Origin: CAZGHF01 sp964525595
Lineage (GTDB): Bacteria > Patescibacteriota > Minisyncoccia > UBA6257 > GWB1-50-10
Reading direction: 5' to 3'
DNA length: 30,970 nucleotides
Assembly (NCBI GenBank): GCA_964525595.1
Contig: CAZGHF010000009.1
Span: forward strand, 1-30,970
The notes below the pieces were generated by a model that saw only the letters and a program-made list of their open reading frames with translations, was not told where the DNA came from and did not search any database. A program made the translations under genes and the position numbers. The first letter of the stretch is position 1. Each line of letters begins with the position of its first letter. Shown here one piece after another: positions 1 through 7,868 of this stretch.

Positions 1-1378
1 GCAGCCGCCCAACAAGTTTTGTGATTCTTTCTTTCAATTTTTCCCCGATTTCCGTTTCAATTTTGCACTTAGGGCAGAGGACTCGTACCAAACGCTGGGC
101 GATAACGAGCGAAAGAGCGGGTCCCAAAGCTTGGGGTTTGGCGCCCAGGTCGAGAAGACGTGGGATTGCACCTACCGCGTCATTGGTATGGAGAGTAGAA
201 AAAACCAAGTGGCCGGTAAGAGAGGCGTTTAGGGCAATCTCGGCCGTTTCTTTGTCTCTTATCTCACCAACAAGAATAACGTCGGGGTCCTGCCTTAGAA
301 TTGACCTTAGGCCGCTTGCAAAAGTATAGGAAGCATCAGAATCGACCTGGGTTTGGGAAATGCCTGGCAGGTGATATTCAATGGGGTCTTCAATAGTGAT
401 TATTTTCGCTTCGGGAGTGGTTATTTTCCGGAGGAACGCATAGAGAGTGGTGGTTTTACCAGAGCCGGTGGGACCGGTGTTTAAAACAAGGCCGTTTGGT
501 TTTTGTATTTCTCTCTTCACTATTTCCAAATCGTCTTTACGCCAGCCAAGCTTTTCCAAGCCAACCTTAAGTGATTTCGGGTCAAGAATTCGGAGTACTG
601 CAGTCTCGCCGTACTCCGACGGAATAATGGATGTTCTTATTTCAATATTACGCTCATGAAGATTTATGGTGAAACGGCCGTCTTGAGGTCGGTCATGGAT
701 GTTAAGTTTAAGACCGGAGAGGAGTTTAATGCGAGTCATGACCGATTGATATTTTTGTTTTTCAATTTCGCTCGAAATGTTATGAAGGAGACCGTCGATT
801 CGGAAACGAAGAATGCTTTTTGATTCTAAGGGCTCCAAGTGAATGTCGGAGGAGTCAAGCGCCATTCCACTTGCAAGAATTATTTCCAAAAGCTTCGAAG
901 TGTAGGGGCTCTCGAAGCCTTTAATCTTTTCACTGGCCTCTTCCAAGCTTTTTACGGATTTCCCTAACTCTTCAATTTTCTTTTCGTCTATCTCAACCCT
1001 GCCGCTTATTTCACCGCTGGCACTTGCAACGTATTGGTAGTAATGCCAGGCGTGAGAGAGACCGGCTTTGGAAACAACGAGGATTTCCAATTCATAATTT
1101 TTCTTTAGTTCGTCGATAAGGGTTTTGGTTTTCGGCAACTCTGGGTCGAAAACTGCAAGAACGAGCTTTTTTCTAAGTATCTGGAGCGGTACGGCGAGGG
1201 CCGCTTTAGCTTTCTCTTCAGGGTCGATGATCATTACTTTGATTTCGGTTGGTACTCGAACCGAGATTAGGTTGAGATACTTTACGCCGGCTTTTTCCGC
1301 TCTTCTTTTTGCGTCTTTTTCTTCCGCTTCCCGTCTCCCTTTCTCAAGGCGTTCAGAGAGTTCTTTGATTTGAGCCAT
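1..1378 (-). CDS. pilB: Type IV pilus assembly ATPase PilB/GspE (partial, C-terminus beyond window)
   Basis: Cytoplasmic hexameric ATPase that powers type IV pilus or type II-like assembly. The open frame covers 459 codons and runs off the left edge. Visible landmarks are a Walker A motif TGPTGSGKT at residues 301-309, an acidic Walker B-type segment DPDVILVGEIRD, the His-rich box STLHTNDA, and a zinc-knuckle pair C435-P-K-C438, which is characteristic of GspE/PilB. The first ~120 residues are charged and match the N-terminal MshEN/GspEN region. The start is the ATG at 1376-1378, which sits 9 nt after a perfect TATAAT on this strand. Divergent from mutM. What is missing is only the extreme C-terminus. 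Whether it is PilB or GspE cannot be settled without the neighbouring pilus genes. Confidence 0.9.
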   Translation of the reverse strand, partial: MAQIKELSERLEKGRREAEEKDAKRRAEKAGVKYLNLISVRVPTEIKVMIIDPEEKAKAALAVPLQILRKKLVLAVFDPELPKTKTLIDELKKNYELEILVVSKAGLSHAWHYYQYVASASGEISGRVEIDEKKIEELGKSVKSLEEASEKIKGFESPYTSKLLEIILASGMALDSSDIHLEPLESKSILRFRIDGLLHNISSEIEKQKYQSVMTRIKLLSGLKLNIHDRPQDGRFTINLHERNIEIRTSIIPSEYGETAVLRILDPKSLKVGLEKLGWRKDDLEIVKREIQKPNGLVLNTGPTGSGKTTTLYAFLRKITTPEAKIITIEDPIEYHLPGISQTQVDSDASYTFASGLRSILRQDPDVILVGEIRDKETAEIALNASLTGHLVFSTLHTNDAVGAIPRLLDLGAKPQALGPALSLVIAQRLVRVLCPKCKIETEIGEKLKERITKLVGRL

Positions 1379-1387
1379 TTGATTTAG

Positions 1388-1416
1388 ATTATAATGGATT
1401 TTTGCTTTAAAATTAA
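1388..1416 (-). promoter_or_regulatory. Promoter of pilB
   Basis: TATAAT lies at 1388-1393 on the minus strand, with a weak TTAATT at -35 after a 17-nt spacer. Only 9 nt separate the -10 box from the ATG, so the mRNA would start at or next to the start codon (leaderless). Confidence 0.55.
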
Positions 1417-1433
1417 GTGAAGAATCTACATTT

Positions 1434-2435
1434 ATGCCCGAGATGCCGGAAGTTGAGACGATTGTAAAAGGTCTCAACCGAAAACTAAAAAACAGGAAAA
1501 TAAAAGATTTATGGACTGACTGGCCCAAGTATTTCAAGCTTCCTAAAAGCGCCGCCTCCAAAAGAGGCGAGCCTCGCTCTTTAAAGAAGCGGGAAGCCGC
1601 TTTCCGCAAGCACGTAATTGGCAAGAAGATTACAGGTGTCAGTCGTCGGGGCAAGAACGTTTTAATTCACCTCTCCGATGATCATTTACTTCTTATTCAT
1701 CAAAAAATGAGCGGTCATTTAATGGTCGGTAATTGGTCCCGATTGCGTGGCAATCGGGGATTCTTGACAAAGTCGGGACAAAAACCGGAGAAAAAAATTT
1801 CCGAAAATCTGCCGGAGAATTGGCGGGGGCAAAAATGGACTCCGGTATCACCCCGCGGACCGCTTATGGATCCGATGAATAGATTTATCAGGCTCATTTT
1901 TTTTCTGTCGGGCGATAAAATGCTTGCCCTTTCCGATCTTCGGCGGTTCGCAAAAATTCTCTGTGCTCCCAAAAGAGAAATTCTAAATTTGCCGGAGATA
2001 AAAAAATTAGGACCGGAACCGCTTGATAAAAATTTTACTTTGGGAAAATTCAGAAAACTTTTCGAGAATAAGAGGGGGAGAATTAAGCAACTCCTCATGG
2101 ACCAGAGTTTCGTGAGCGGCATCGGCAACATCTACGCCGATGAAATTCTCTGGTTTTCTAAAATTCACCCTACGGCGAGGGCGGAGAACCTGAAAGAGGA
2201 AGAATTGAAAACTGTATACAATTCGGTGAAAAAAGTTTTGAATAAAGCCCTGAAGCTTCGGGGAAGTTCAATCGACGACTACCGCGACTCGGAAGGCAAA
2301 CGGGGAACTTATGAACTTGTCCGCCGCGTCTACCAGCGGGAAGGAGAGCCCTGTCCGCGTTGCGGAACCGCCATCGGGCGAATAAAATTAGGGGGTCGAT
2401 CGGCTCATTTTTGTCCCAAGTGCCAAAAACCATGA
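1434..2435 (+). CDS. mutM: Formamidopyrimidine-DNA glycosylase (Fpg/MutM)
   Basis: Base-excision repair enzyme removing 8-oxoguanine and other oxidised purines, with beta/delta-lyase activity. The start is fixed by the N-terminus MPEMPEVET, since the proline after Met is the catalytic nucleophile of this family and is followed by the conserved Glu. The conserved lysine context SRRGKNVLIHL, the helix-two-turn-helix FVSGIGNIYADEILW and a C-terminal zinc finger (CPRC...CPKC, with GGRSAHFC) are all intact, so the enzyme is expected to be active. At 333 aa it is longer than the usual ~270-290. The extra ~35 residues, rich in Lys, Arg and Gly, lie after KMSGHLMVG. Divergent from pilB; holA follows about 160 bp later. 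Confidence 0.95.
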   Translation: MPEMPEVETIVKGLNRKLKNRKIKDLWTDWPKYFKLPKSAASKRGEPRSLKKREAAFRKHVIGKKITGVSRRGKNVLIHLSDDHLLLIHQKMSGHLMVGNWSRLRGNRGFLTKSGQKPEKKISENLPENWRGQKWTPVSPRGPLMDPMNRFIRLIFFLSGDKMLALSDLRRFAKILCAPKREILNLPEIKKLGPEPLDKNFTLGKFRKLFENKRGRIKQLLMDQSFVSGIGNIYADEILWFSKIHPTARAENLKEEELKTVYNSVKKVLNKALKLRGSSIDDYRDSEGKRGTYELVRRVYQREGEPCPRCGTAIGRIKLGGRSAHFCPKCQKP

Positions 2436-2559
2436 CCCAGTACAATTACGCTGTTTACTCCGTACAATTCCCCGAATTATACGGGGTATGTCATAAAAAT
2501 TCAGAAATCCGTGCTATGATTTATTTTCACCAAAGGTCAATATGTATTTGAGTCTAACT

Positions 2560-2589
2560 TTGTCATTCAAGAGAATGGCGGTGTAATTA
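2560..2589 (+). promoter_or_regulatory. Promoter of holA
   Basis: TTGTCA (2560-2565), an 18-nt spacer and TAATTA (2584-2589) end 7 nt before the ATG at 2597. The geometry predicts a leaderless transcript. No Shine-Dalgarno precedes the start. Confidence 0.45.
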
Positions 2590-2596
2590 TACCGGG

Positions 2597-3406
2597 ATGA
2601 TTATTCATTTATACGGCGAAGATTTATACAGGCGCGGTAGAAAAATAAGGGAATTCGTGGGTGCCTACAAAGAAAAGCATCCCTCCGTCGATATGGCGGT
2701 TTACGACTTGGAAGAGATTCCTGATGACTGGCAGAAAGTCAGGGATTTTTTGAATCAACCGTCGATGTTCGTGGACGCCAAACTAGCTGTAATAAAGGAA
2801 GCCCAATCGGTCGAAAATAAAGAGTGGATAAAAACCCTTAAAGGACAAGCCGAGGCCGAGAAAACCTTTGTCATAATTTCGGACAGGAAAACTCCGAAGA
2901 AGGAGTTCAAATTTTTGCTGAAGAGTCCGGTGAAATCTCAGGAATTCGGAGAGTTGGAAGGGGCGGCGCTTTCGGGTTTCCTAAAAAAAGAAGCCGCGCT
3001 TCGCAACTTGAAATTTGCCGAAGAGGCTTGGCATTTTTTCCTTGCTTATATCAACGACTCGAAAGAGCGGAGCGTTCTTGCCGTAAACGAACTTGAAAAA
3101 CTTTACCTCCAAGGAAACGGAGAAACGGTTTCTTTAACGCGGCTTCAGGAGGTTGTGAGGTTCGAGAGAAAAGAAGCCGTTTGGAGGGCCGGCTCGGCGA
3201 TTTTGAGGGAAAGAAACGCCGGTCGCCGGCTCGGTATCTTGGAGAAAATACTTATTCAGAGAGAAGCGCCGAGTTACATTTTCAATTCGCTCGGTTTTCA
3301 GGCAAAAGATAGAACGGCCCTGATACTGGCCGATTACGACGTTTCCGTAAAAAGCGGCGGGTTGGAGTACGAAGAAGCGCTTACCGATTTCGTTCTACTT
3401 TCCTAG
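2597..3406 (+). CDS. holA: DNA polymerase III delta subunit-like protein
   Basis: Probable clamp-loader delta subunit, which opens the beta sliding clamp and helps load it at primed sites. The 269-aa protein begins with the family-typical MIIHLYGEDLYRR, followed by a RecA-like delta N-terminal fold with segments such as FVIISDRKTPKKEFKFLL and a helical C-terminal collar region. Delta subunits have no functional P-loop, and none is seen. Identification rests on overall pattern and on the neighbour: holA next to rpsT is a common bacterial arrangement. The protein is shorter than E. coli HolA (343 aa), as is usual for small genomes. Its last 12 bp overlap the end of the convergent rpsT. Confidence 0.75.
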   Translation: MIIHLYGEDLYRRGRKIREFVGAYKEKHPSVDMAVYDLEEIPDDWQKVRDFLNQPSMFVDAKLAVIKEAQSVENKEWIKTLKGQAEAEKTFVIISDRKTPKKEFKFLLKSPVKSQEFGELEGAALSGFLKKEAALRNLKFAEEAWHFFLAYINDSKERSVLAVNELEKLYLQGNGETVSLTRLQEVVRFERKEAVWRAGSAILRERNAGRRLGILEKILIQREAPSYIFNSLGFQAKDRTALILADYDVSVKSGGLEYEEALTDFVLLS

Positions 3407-3652
3407 TTTCTTAGTAAGGCGCGATTTCAGGCGATTAGCCTTGTTTTTCTTGATAAACCCTGTTTTAGCTACTTTATCAAGCGCTTTGTAAACTTTTGGC
3501 AGGAAATTTTTAGCCTCTTCAACTTTGCCGGCATCAACAAGTTTTTTAAAGTTTCTTACCGTATCTTTTATAGTCTTTTGCCGTTTAAGGTTTCTCGTTC
3601 GGCGACGATTTGTCTGCCGGAGGGCCTTTTTGGCGGATTTGATATTTGGCAT
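3395..3652 (-). CDS. rpsT: 30S ribosomal protein S20
   Basis: Primary-binding 16S rRNA protein of the small subunit. The 85-aa, very Lys/Arg-rich sequence starts MPNIKSAKKALRQTNRRR, the canonical S20 beginning, and continues as three helices. Length is normal. The start ATG (3650-3652) lies 6 nt after TAGAAT on the same strand. The gene converges on holA and their stop codons cross over by 12 bp. Confidence 0.97.
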   Translation of the reverse strand: MPNIKSAKKALRQTNRRRTRNLKRQKTIKDTVRNFKKLVDAGKVEEAKNFLPKVYKALDKVAKTGFIKKNKANRLKSRLTKKLGK

Positions 3653-3658
3653 GCCGTA

Positions 3659-3687
3659 ATTCTATAAATTCTTATGAAAATAAGCAA
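3659..3687 (-). promoter_or_regulatory. Promoter of rpsT
   Basis: On the minus strand, TTGCTT (3682-3687), a 17-nt spacer and TAGAAT (3659-3664) end 6 nt before the ATG. This again predicts a leaderless start. Confidence 0.45.
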
Positions 3688-3711
3688 GGGGAATTTATCT
3701 AGAATTACGAG

Positions 3712-3743
3712 TATCGAGCACTCAAAGCGTTAAGTGCTCGATA
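3712..3743. repeat. Perfect 11-bp inverted repeat (hairpin) between rpsT and ruvA
   Basis: TATCGAGCACT (3712-3722) is followed by a 10-nt loop and its exact reverse complement (3733-3743). It sits between two divergent genes and has no T-tract, so it is not a normal terminator. An operator or a small mobile remnant is possible. The core CGAGCACTCAA recurs in degenerate form at 7117-7127. Confidence 0.7.
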
Positions 3744-3801
3744 AAGGTTTTGTCCCTGAAACTTGTTCGGCTCCGCCTCCAAATTTCAGACAAAGCCCTT
3801 T
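3743..3801. repeat. Imperfect ~18-bp inverted repeat upstream of ruvA
   Basis: The arms at 3743-3761 and 3784-3801 pair over the blocks AAAGG, TTTGTC and CTGAAA, with small bulges, around a loop of about 22 nt. The right arm runs directly into the TATAAT at 3801. Melting or cruciform formation here would overlap the ruvA promoter. Confidence 0.5.
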
Positions 3802-3806
3802 ATAAT
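3801..3806 (+). promoter_or_regulatory. -10 box of ruvA
   Basis: A perfect TATAAT ends 9 nt before the ruvA ATG. No convincing -35 is seen. The spacing predicts leaderless or near-leaderless initiation. Confidence 0.5.
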
Positions 3807-3815
3807 TAGAATAGC

Positions 3816-4397
3816 ATGATTTATTCCATAAAGGGAAAAGTAATCGGTCAGGGGGATTCGTTTGTGGTCCTTGAGGTTGGCGGATTGGGTTTTAAGATTT
3901 CAACCGATAGTCGGACTCTCCGGGGAATTTCTAAAACTAGTGGTGAGATTAAACTTTTTTGCTACGTCTACATTCGTGAAGATCAGCTTGAGCTTTACGG
4001 CTTCAGAGGAGAGGAGATTCTCCGTCTTTTTGAAATGTTGATTACCGTAGCCGGCATTGGTCCCAAAACCGCTCTTGGCATTTTGGAGGTTGATACGGTG
4101 CCGAACATAATGGCGGCGATTATTGAAAGACGAGCCGAACTTTTAACGCGCACTTCCGGCATTGGCCGCAAGACTGCCGAGCGAATAATTCTTGAGCTTC
4201 ACAGTAAAATTAAACTGCCAAAAGCAGGGGCCTTGACGAAGAAAATGGATATTGATAGAGAGGTCGAGGAGGCGCTAACGGGCTTAGGTTACAACCGGGG
4301 CGAAGTAAGGAAAGCGCTTGAGGTAGTTCCCGAGAGCGAAAAAACTCTGGAAGAGCGCCTGAAATTCGCTCTAAAGACATTAAGCCGCGCAAAGTAA
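3816..4397 (+). CDS. ruvA: Holliday junction branch migration protein RuvA
   Basis: DNA-binding subunit of the RuvAB complex that drives branch migration of Holliday junctions. The 193-aa length is typical. It has an N-terminal OB-fold (MIYSIKGKVIG...), two helix-hairpin-helix motifs (VAGIGPKTALGIL and TSGIGRKTAERIILEL) that contact junction DNA, and a C-terminal RuvB-binding three-helix domain (EEALTGLGYNRGEVRKAL). ruvB and ruvC are not in the window. The next gene starts 7 nt downstream, so ruvA, the Mur ligase and perhaps the metallo-hydrolase may share transcripts. Confidence 0.96.
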   Translation: MIYSIKGKVIGQGDSFVVLEVGGLGFKISTDSRTLRGISKTSGEIKLFCYVYIREDQLELYGFRGEEILRLFEMLITVAGIGPKTALGILEVDTVPNIMAAIIERRAELLTRTSGIGRKTAERIILELHSKIKLPKAGALTKKMDIDREVEEALTGLGYNRGEVRKALEVVPESEKTLEERLKFALKTLSRAK

Positions 4398-4404
4398 ATT
4401 TCTA

Positions 4405-5697
4405 ATGATTGAGAAGTTCCTGCGATTTTCAAAAAAATATCTCATTCCCAAATCTATTTTCCGGCTTGTTCAGCCAACTTATCATTATCTCCTTGCCTTT
4501 TTAGGGAGTGTTGTTTGCGGTGATCCCTCAAAGAAAATTTTTATAATCGGTGTAACTGGCACCAAAGGCAAGACAACTGTTCTTGAGATGGCAAATACCA
4601 TTCTCGAATCGGCCGGCAAGAAAACGGCGGTTTTCTCCTCAATTATTTGTAAAATAGGAAACGAGCGGAAGGGAAATCTGACCGAGACTACTATGCCGGG
4701 CCGGTTTGCTCTCCAGAAATTTTTCCGCGAGGCGGTCCGAGCCGGTTGTGAATTAGCTCTCGTTGAAGTGACTTCTGAAGGCGTAACTAAACATCGACAT
4801 CGTTTTATTCACTGGGACGCGGCGGTCTTTTTAAACATTCACCCCGAACACATCGAGGCTCACGGCTCTTTTCATAAATACCTTAACGCAAAGCTAGGTT
4901 TTTTCCGTTACCTCAAACACTCTTCTAAAAAAAAGAAGTATTTTCTTATTAATAAAGATGACTCCCATGCATCAGACTTCGGTGAGGCGGCGGAGAAGAC
5001 AAAGAAAAGAGAAGTGATTCTTTTTAGCCGGGACGATGTCGCAAGAGTTCTAAAAGATATTAAAAATGAGCATAACCCGGATTGGCTTTTCGCCGATTTT
5101 AATGCCGAAAATGCGGCAGCAGCAAATGCCATCGCAAAAATTTTGGGCGTAGGCAGCAGGGAAATATTTAACGCCTTTCGGAATTTTGAAACTATCAAAG
5201 GAAGAATGGACTTTGTACAGAAAAAACCCTTCACGGTTATTGTTGATTACGCCCATACTCCTATGTCTCTCCTCTTGGTTTACGAAAACCTGCGCCGGGA
5301 GCTGCTTTTCAAAAAAGGCTCGCGTCTCATTTGTGTCCTGGGTGCGTGCGGCGGCGGCCGGGACAGATGGAAGCGGCCGGAGTTCGGTAAAATTGCCGCT
5401 CACCACTGCGACCGGATATTTTTAACGAACGACGACCCCCATGACGAAGACCCTCTGAAAATTATGGAAGAAATACGGTCGGGAATTCCGGTAAACGAGG
5501 AGTTGACGCTAGGGTGTGAAATTGTTCCGGAGCGGCGCGATGCAATCGAGAAAGCGATTCTCTCTGCCGAAGAAGGCGACGTGGTCGCCATAACGGGAAA
5601 GGGAAGCGAAAACTGGATTTATTTTGCGGGCGGCGCCAAAGTCCCCTGGGACGACCGCAAAGTTGCCGAGGAGATTCTTAAAACTTATAAACGTTGA
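4405..5697 (+). CDS. Mur ligase family protein, MurE-like UDP-MurNAc-tripeptide synthetase
   Basis: Probable cytoplasmic ATP-dependent amino-acid ligase of peptidoglycan precursor synthesis. The P-loop GVTGTKGKTT is at residues 49-58. The central domain has the family segment DAAVFLNIHPEHIEAHGSF, and the C-terminal domain has DYAHTP, GACGGGRDRWKRP and a TNDDPHDEDP loop. In meso-DAP-adding MurE the last loop reads DNPR; here it is DDPH, so the amino acid added cannot be assumed to be DAP. Only ~48 residues precede the P-loop, versus about 100 in ordinary MurE, so the UDP-sugar-binding N-terminal domain is reduced. Identification as a Mur ligase is firm; MurE is the best fit. Confidence 0.85.
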   Translation: MIEKFLRFSKKYLIPKSIFRLVQPTYHYLLAFLGSVVCGDPSKKIFIIGVTGTKGKTTVLEMANTILESAGKKTAVFSSIICKIGNERKGNLTETTMPGRFALQKFFREAVRAGCELALVEVTSEGVTKHRHRFIHWDAAVFLNIHPEHIEAHGSFHKYLNAKLGFFRYLKHSSKKKKYFLINKDDSHASDFGEAAEKTKKREVILFSRDDVARVLKDIKNEHNPDWLFADFNAENAAAANAIAKILGVGSREIFNAFRNFETIKGRMDFVQKKPFTVIVDYAHTPMSLLLVYENLRRELLFKKGSRLICVLGACGGGRDRWKRPEFGKIAAHHCDRIFLTNDDPHDEDPLKIMEEIRSGIPVNEELTLGCEIVPERRDAIEKAILSAEEGDVVAITGKGSENWIYFAGGAKVPWDDRKVAEEILKTYKR

Positions 5698-5705
5698 GAC
5701 CGTGT

Positions 5706-5711
5706 TATAAT
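5706..5711 (+). promoter_or_regulatory. -10 box of the beta-CASP hydrolase gene
   Basis: A perfect TATAAT lies just after the stop codon of the Mur ligase gene and ends 9 nt before the ATG at 5721. It supports that ATG over an upstream GTG-type alternative near 5694. Confidence 0.5.
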
Positions 5712-5720
5712 CTTTTAGCA

Positions 5721-7088
5721 ATGAGATTAACTTTCCACGGCGGCGCAAAGGAAGTAACCGGCGCTAATTACTTACTGGAGTTGGGGGACACGAAAATTCT
5801 TGTTGACTGCGGCATGATGCAGGGCTCTAACTATGCCGAGCGGCAGAACTTTGAGCCGTTTCCTTATGACCCTAAAACCGTAAGCGCGGTTTTTGTAACT
5901 CATGCTCACATTGACCACACCGGCCGCCTCCCGAAGCTGGTAAAAGACGGATTTCGGGGAGAAGTTTTTTCCACGCCGCCGACCCGCGAATTTGCAGAGC
6001 ACCTTCTTGAAGACTCCGTTGATATCCTTTCTCGGGAGGCGAAAAAACATAACCGAGAGCCTTTTTGCCGACCGGAAACGCTCGGGGTTCTCAAGGGTTT
6101 ATGGAAAGGCGTGAAGTACGGCGAGGAAATCACCGTCGGACCTTTTAAAATTATTTTTCATAACGCCGGTCATATCTTAGGCTCCTCTTTTATAGAAATT
6201 AAAGCTCCCTCGACGAACTCGGGACAAGAGACGAAGATAATTTTCTCGGGTGATTTAGGCAACATGCCTTCACCCCTTATAAAACCGGTGGAATATATAG
6301 ACAACGCCGACTATTGTCTTATCGAATCCACCTACGGCGGACGTTTACACGAAAGAGTTGATAAACTAAGGGACGATCTTGAAGACATAGTGGAGAATAC
6401 GGTGAAAGCGGGCGGGACGCTTATGATTCCGGCCTTTGCCATGGAACGGACTCAAGCTCTTCTTTATCACCTGGACAGTTTAATGGGAGAAGGGCGCATT
6501 CCGCGGGTGCCGGTTTTCCTTGACAGCCCGCTCGCCATTCGTCTTACGGGCGTCTACCAGCAATTTGGCGACTATTTCAACAAAGAAACACGGGAATTTT
6601 TAAAGAAAGACAAATCGCTTTTTGATTTCCCTTCCCTGAAAAGAACCTTAAGAACAGAAGATTCTAAGAAAATTTCCCGGGTGCCGCCGCCGAAAATCAT
6701 AATTGCCGGCTCGGGCATGTCCCAGGGCGGCCGGATTATTCATCACGAAAAAGAATATCTGCCCGACCCCAAGAGCATAATTTTGTTCGTCGGTTACCAA
6801 GTTAAGGGTTCGCTCGGACGCCGGATTATAGATGGTGAAAAAATGGTTAAAATTTTGAGGGAAGACGTGCCGGTTCGGGCAAAGCCCGTGACTATCCATG
6901 GCTACTCGGCTCACGCCGACCAGAGACAACTTTTGGATTGGCTCTCTCCAATGCGGCAGGGATTGAAGAAAGTTTTTGTAGTTCAGGGCGAAGAGGACCA
7001 ATCAACTCCCCTTGCCAGGAAAATTGAGGATGAACTGGCGGTTTCAGCTGAAATACCTTCTTTGGGGGAAACGGTGATTCTTCAATGA
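5721..7088 (+). CDS. Metallo-beta-lactamase fold RNA-processing exonuclease (beta-CASP / CPSF-YSH1-like)
   Basis: Probable zinc-dependent RNase of the beta-CASP group. Motifs in order are KEVTGA at the N-terminus, motif 2 THAHIDH, the His of HNAGHILGSS, motif 4 FSGDLG, the beta-CASP segment YGGRLHE through the SGMSQGGRI region, and the final GYSAHADQ. All metal ligands of the family are present. The 455-aa length is typical of the CPSF/YSH1-like bacterial members and shorter than RNase J (~550), which carries an extra C-terminal domain. The ATG at 5721 is chosen because the fold starts at MRLTFHGGA and a TATAAT lies 9 nt upstream; the frame stays open to 5694, overlapping the previous gene by 4 nt. 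Confidence 0.9.
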   Translation: MRLTFHGGAKEVTGANYLLELGDTKILVDCGMMQGSNYAERQNFEPFPYDPKTVSAVFVTHAHIDHTGRLPKLVKDGFRGEVFSTPPTREFAEHLLEDSVDILSREAKKHNREPFCRPETLGVLKGLWKGVKYGEEITVGPFKIIFHNAGHILGSSFIEIKAPSTNSGQETKIIFSGDLGNMPSPLIKPVEYIDNADYCLIESTYGGRLHERVDKLRDDLEDIVENTVKAGGTLMIPAFAMERTQALLYHLDSLMGEGRIPRVPVFLDSPLAIRLTGVYQQFGDYFNKETREFLKKDKSLFDFPSLKRTLRTEDSKKISRVPPPKIIIAGSGMSQGGRIIHHEKEYLPDPKSIILFVGYQVKGSLGRRIIDGEKMVKILREDVPVRAKPVTIHGYSAHADQRQLLDWLSPMRQGLKKVFVVQGEEDQSTPLARKIEDELAVSAEIPSLGETVILQ

Positions 7089-7112
7089 ATTTCAGGATGC
7101 CCGAATTTGTGG

Positions 7113-7213
7113 TAACCGAGCACCCAACACAAGAAATAGGTTATAATTATTAAAGAATTAAAGTCTAATTCAAAAATATCAATCAAGCATATCTTAAGTT
7201 GAGTGCTTGGTTA
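7113..7213. repeat. Imperfect 15-bp inverted repeat framing the leader of the LOG gene
   Basis: The arms at 7113-7127 and 7199-7213 pair over 15 positions, with one G-T wobble and one mismatch, around a 71-nt spacer that is AT-rich and includes TATAAT at 7142-7147. The left arm contains CGAGCACCCAA, close to the CGAGCACTCAA of the hairpin upstream of ruvA. Confidence 0.45.
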
Positions 7214-7224
7214 ATAAATTTGGT

Positions 7225-7842
7225 ATGCCAAGAAAAAAAGCGTTTACTAAAAACCATAATTATAACCACAGGTTAAAATATAAAATCTGTGTCTCCGGAG
7301 CTGCCCAAACGGGTCATTGCACGGCGGAAGCAAACGAAAAGGCGGAAATTTTAGGAAGAGAAATCGCCAAGCGCGGTCTAGTTCTTGTTACCGGTGCCAC
7401 AACTGGTGCCCCTTATTGGGCGGCTAAAGGAGCAAAGTCGGAGGGAGGAATCGTAATCGGTATTTCGCCGGCTGTTTCAAAAGTCTCTCATATTAAAACC
7501 TACCGCCTGCCCACTGATTACCACGACCTTATAATCTACACCGGGTTTGAGTACTCGGGTCGCAACCTTATTCTTACTCGCTCATCAGATGCCGTTATCA
7601 CCCTTTGCGGCCGAATCGGGACCTTGAACGAATTTACCAATGCTTTTGAGGACGGCAAGCCCCAGGGAGTGCTCTTGGGCACTGGCGGGACGACGGATTT
7701 AATCCCCGAAATAATAGAGAAATCCCACCGGGGACCGGGTAAGGTAGTTTTCTCGAAAGACCCGACTAAGCTCGTTGATAAAGTACTGGATTTAATAGAG
7801 AAAGAAGAAATCAAAAACGGCGTTAAAGGTCGAATTCTCTAA
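7225..7842 (+). CDS. SLOG/LOG-family nucleotide-binding protein (TIGR00725-like)
   Basis: A Rossmann-like protein of the SLOG superfamily, which includes LOG phosphoribohydrolases and nucleotide sensors. The first strand and glycine-rich loop are KICVSGAAQTG, followed by VLVTGATTGAPYWAAKGA and the signature region DAVITLCGRIGTLNEF. That last segment corresponds to the PGGxGTxxE motif but replaces PGG with CGR and the Glu-bearing end with NEF, so catalysis as a cytokinin-type LOG is doubtful. About 205 aa from the ATG at 7225, which lies 7 nt after TAATAA (7212-7217); a TTG at 7207 would add six residues. The exact substrate is unknown. A second LOG-family gene lies at 9744. Confidence 0.75.
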   Translation: MPRKKAFTKNHNYNHRLKYKICVSGAAQTGHCTAEANEKAEILGREIAKRGLVLVTGATTGAPYWAAKGAKSEGGIVIGISPAVSKVSHIKTYRLPTDYHDLIIYTGFEYSGRNLILTRSSDAVITLCGRIGTLNEFTNAFEDGKPQGVLLGTGGTTDLIPEIIEKSHRGPGKVVFSKDPTKLVDKVLDLIEKEEIKNGVKGRIL

Positions 7843-7868
7843 TTCGTAGTTTCGTAAGAACATTTCGT

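Noticed and set aside
2470..2486. CCCCG-AATTATA-CGGGG hairpin after mutM
   Set aside because: A five-pair stem without a T-tract; too weak to call a terminator.
2541..2585. 14-codon frame starting MYLSLTL upstream of holA
   Set aside because: Very short, only a weak AAAGGT before it, and it overlaps the proposed holA promoter; no support as a leader peptide.
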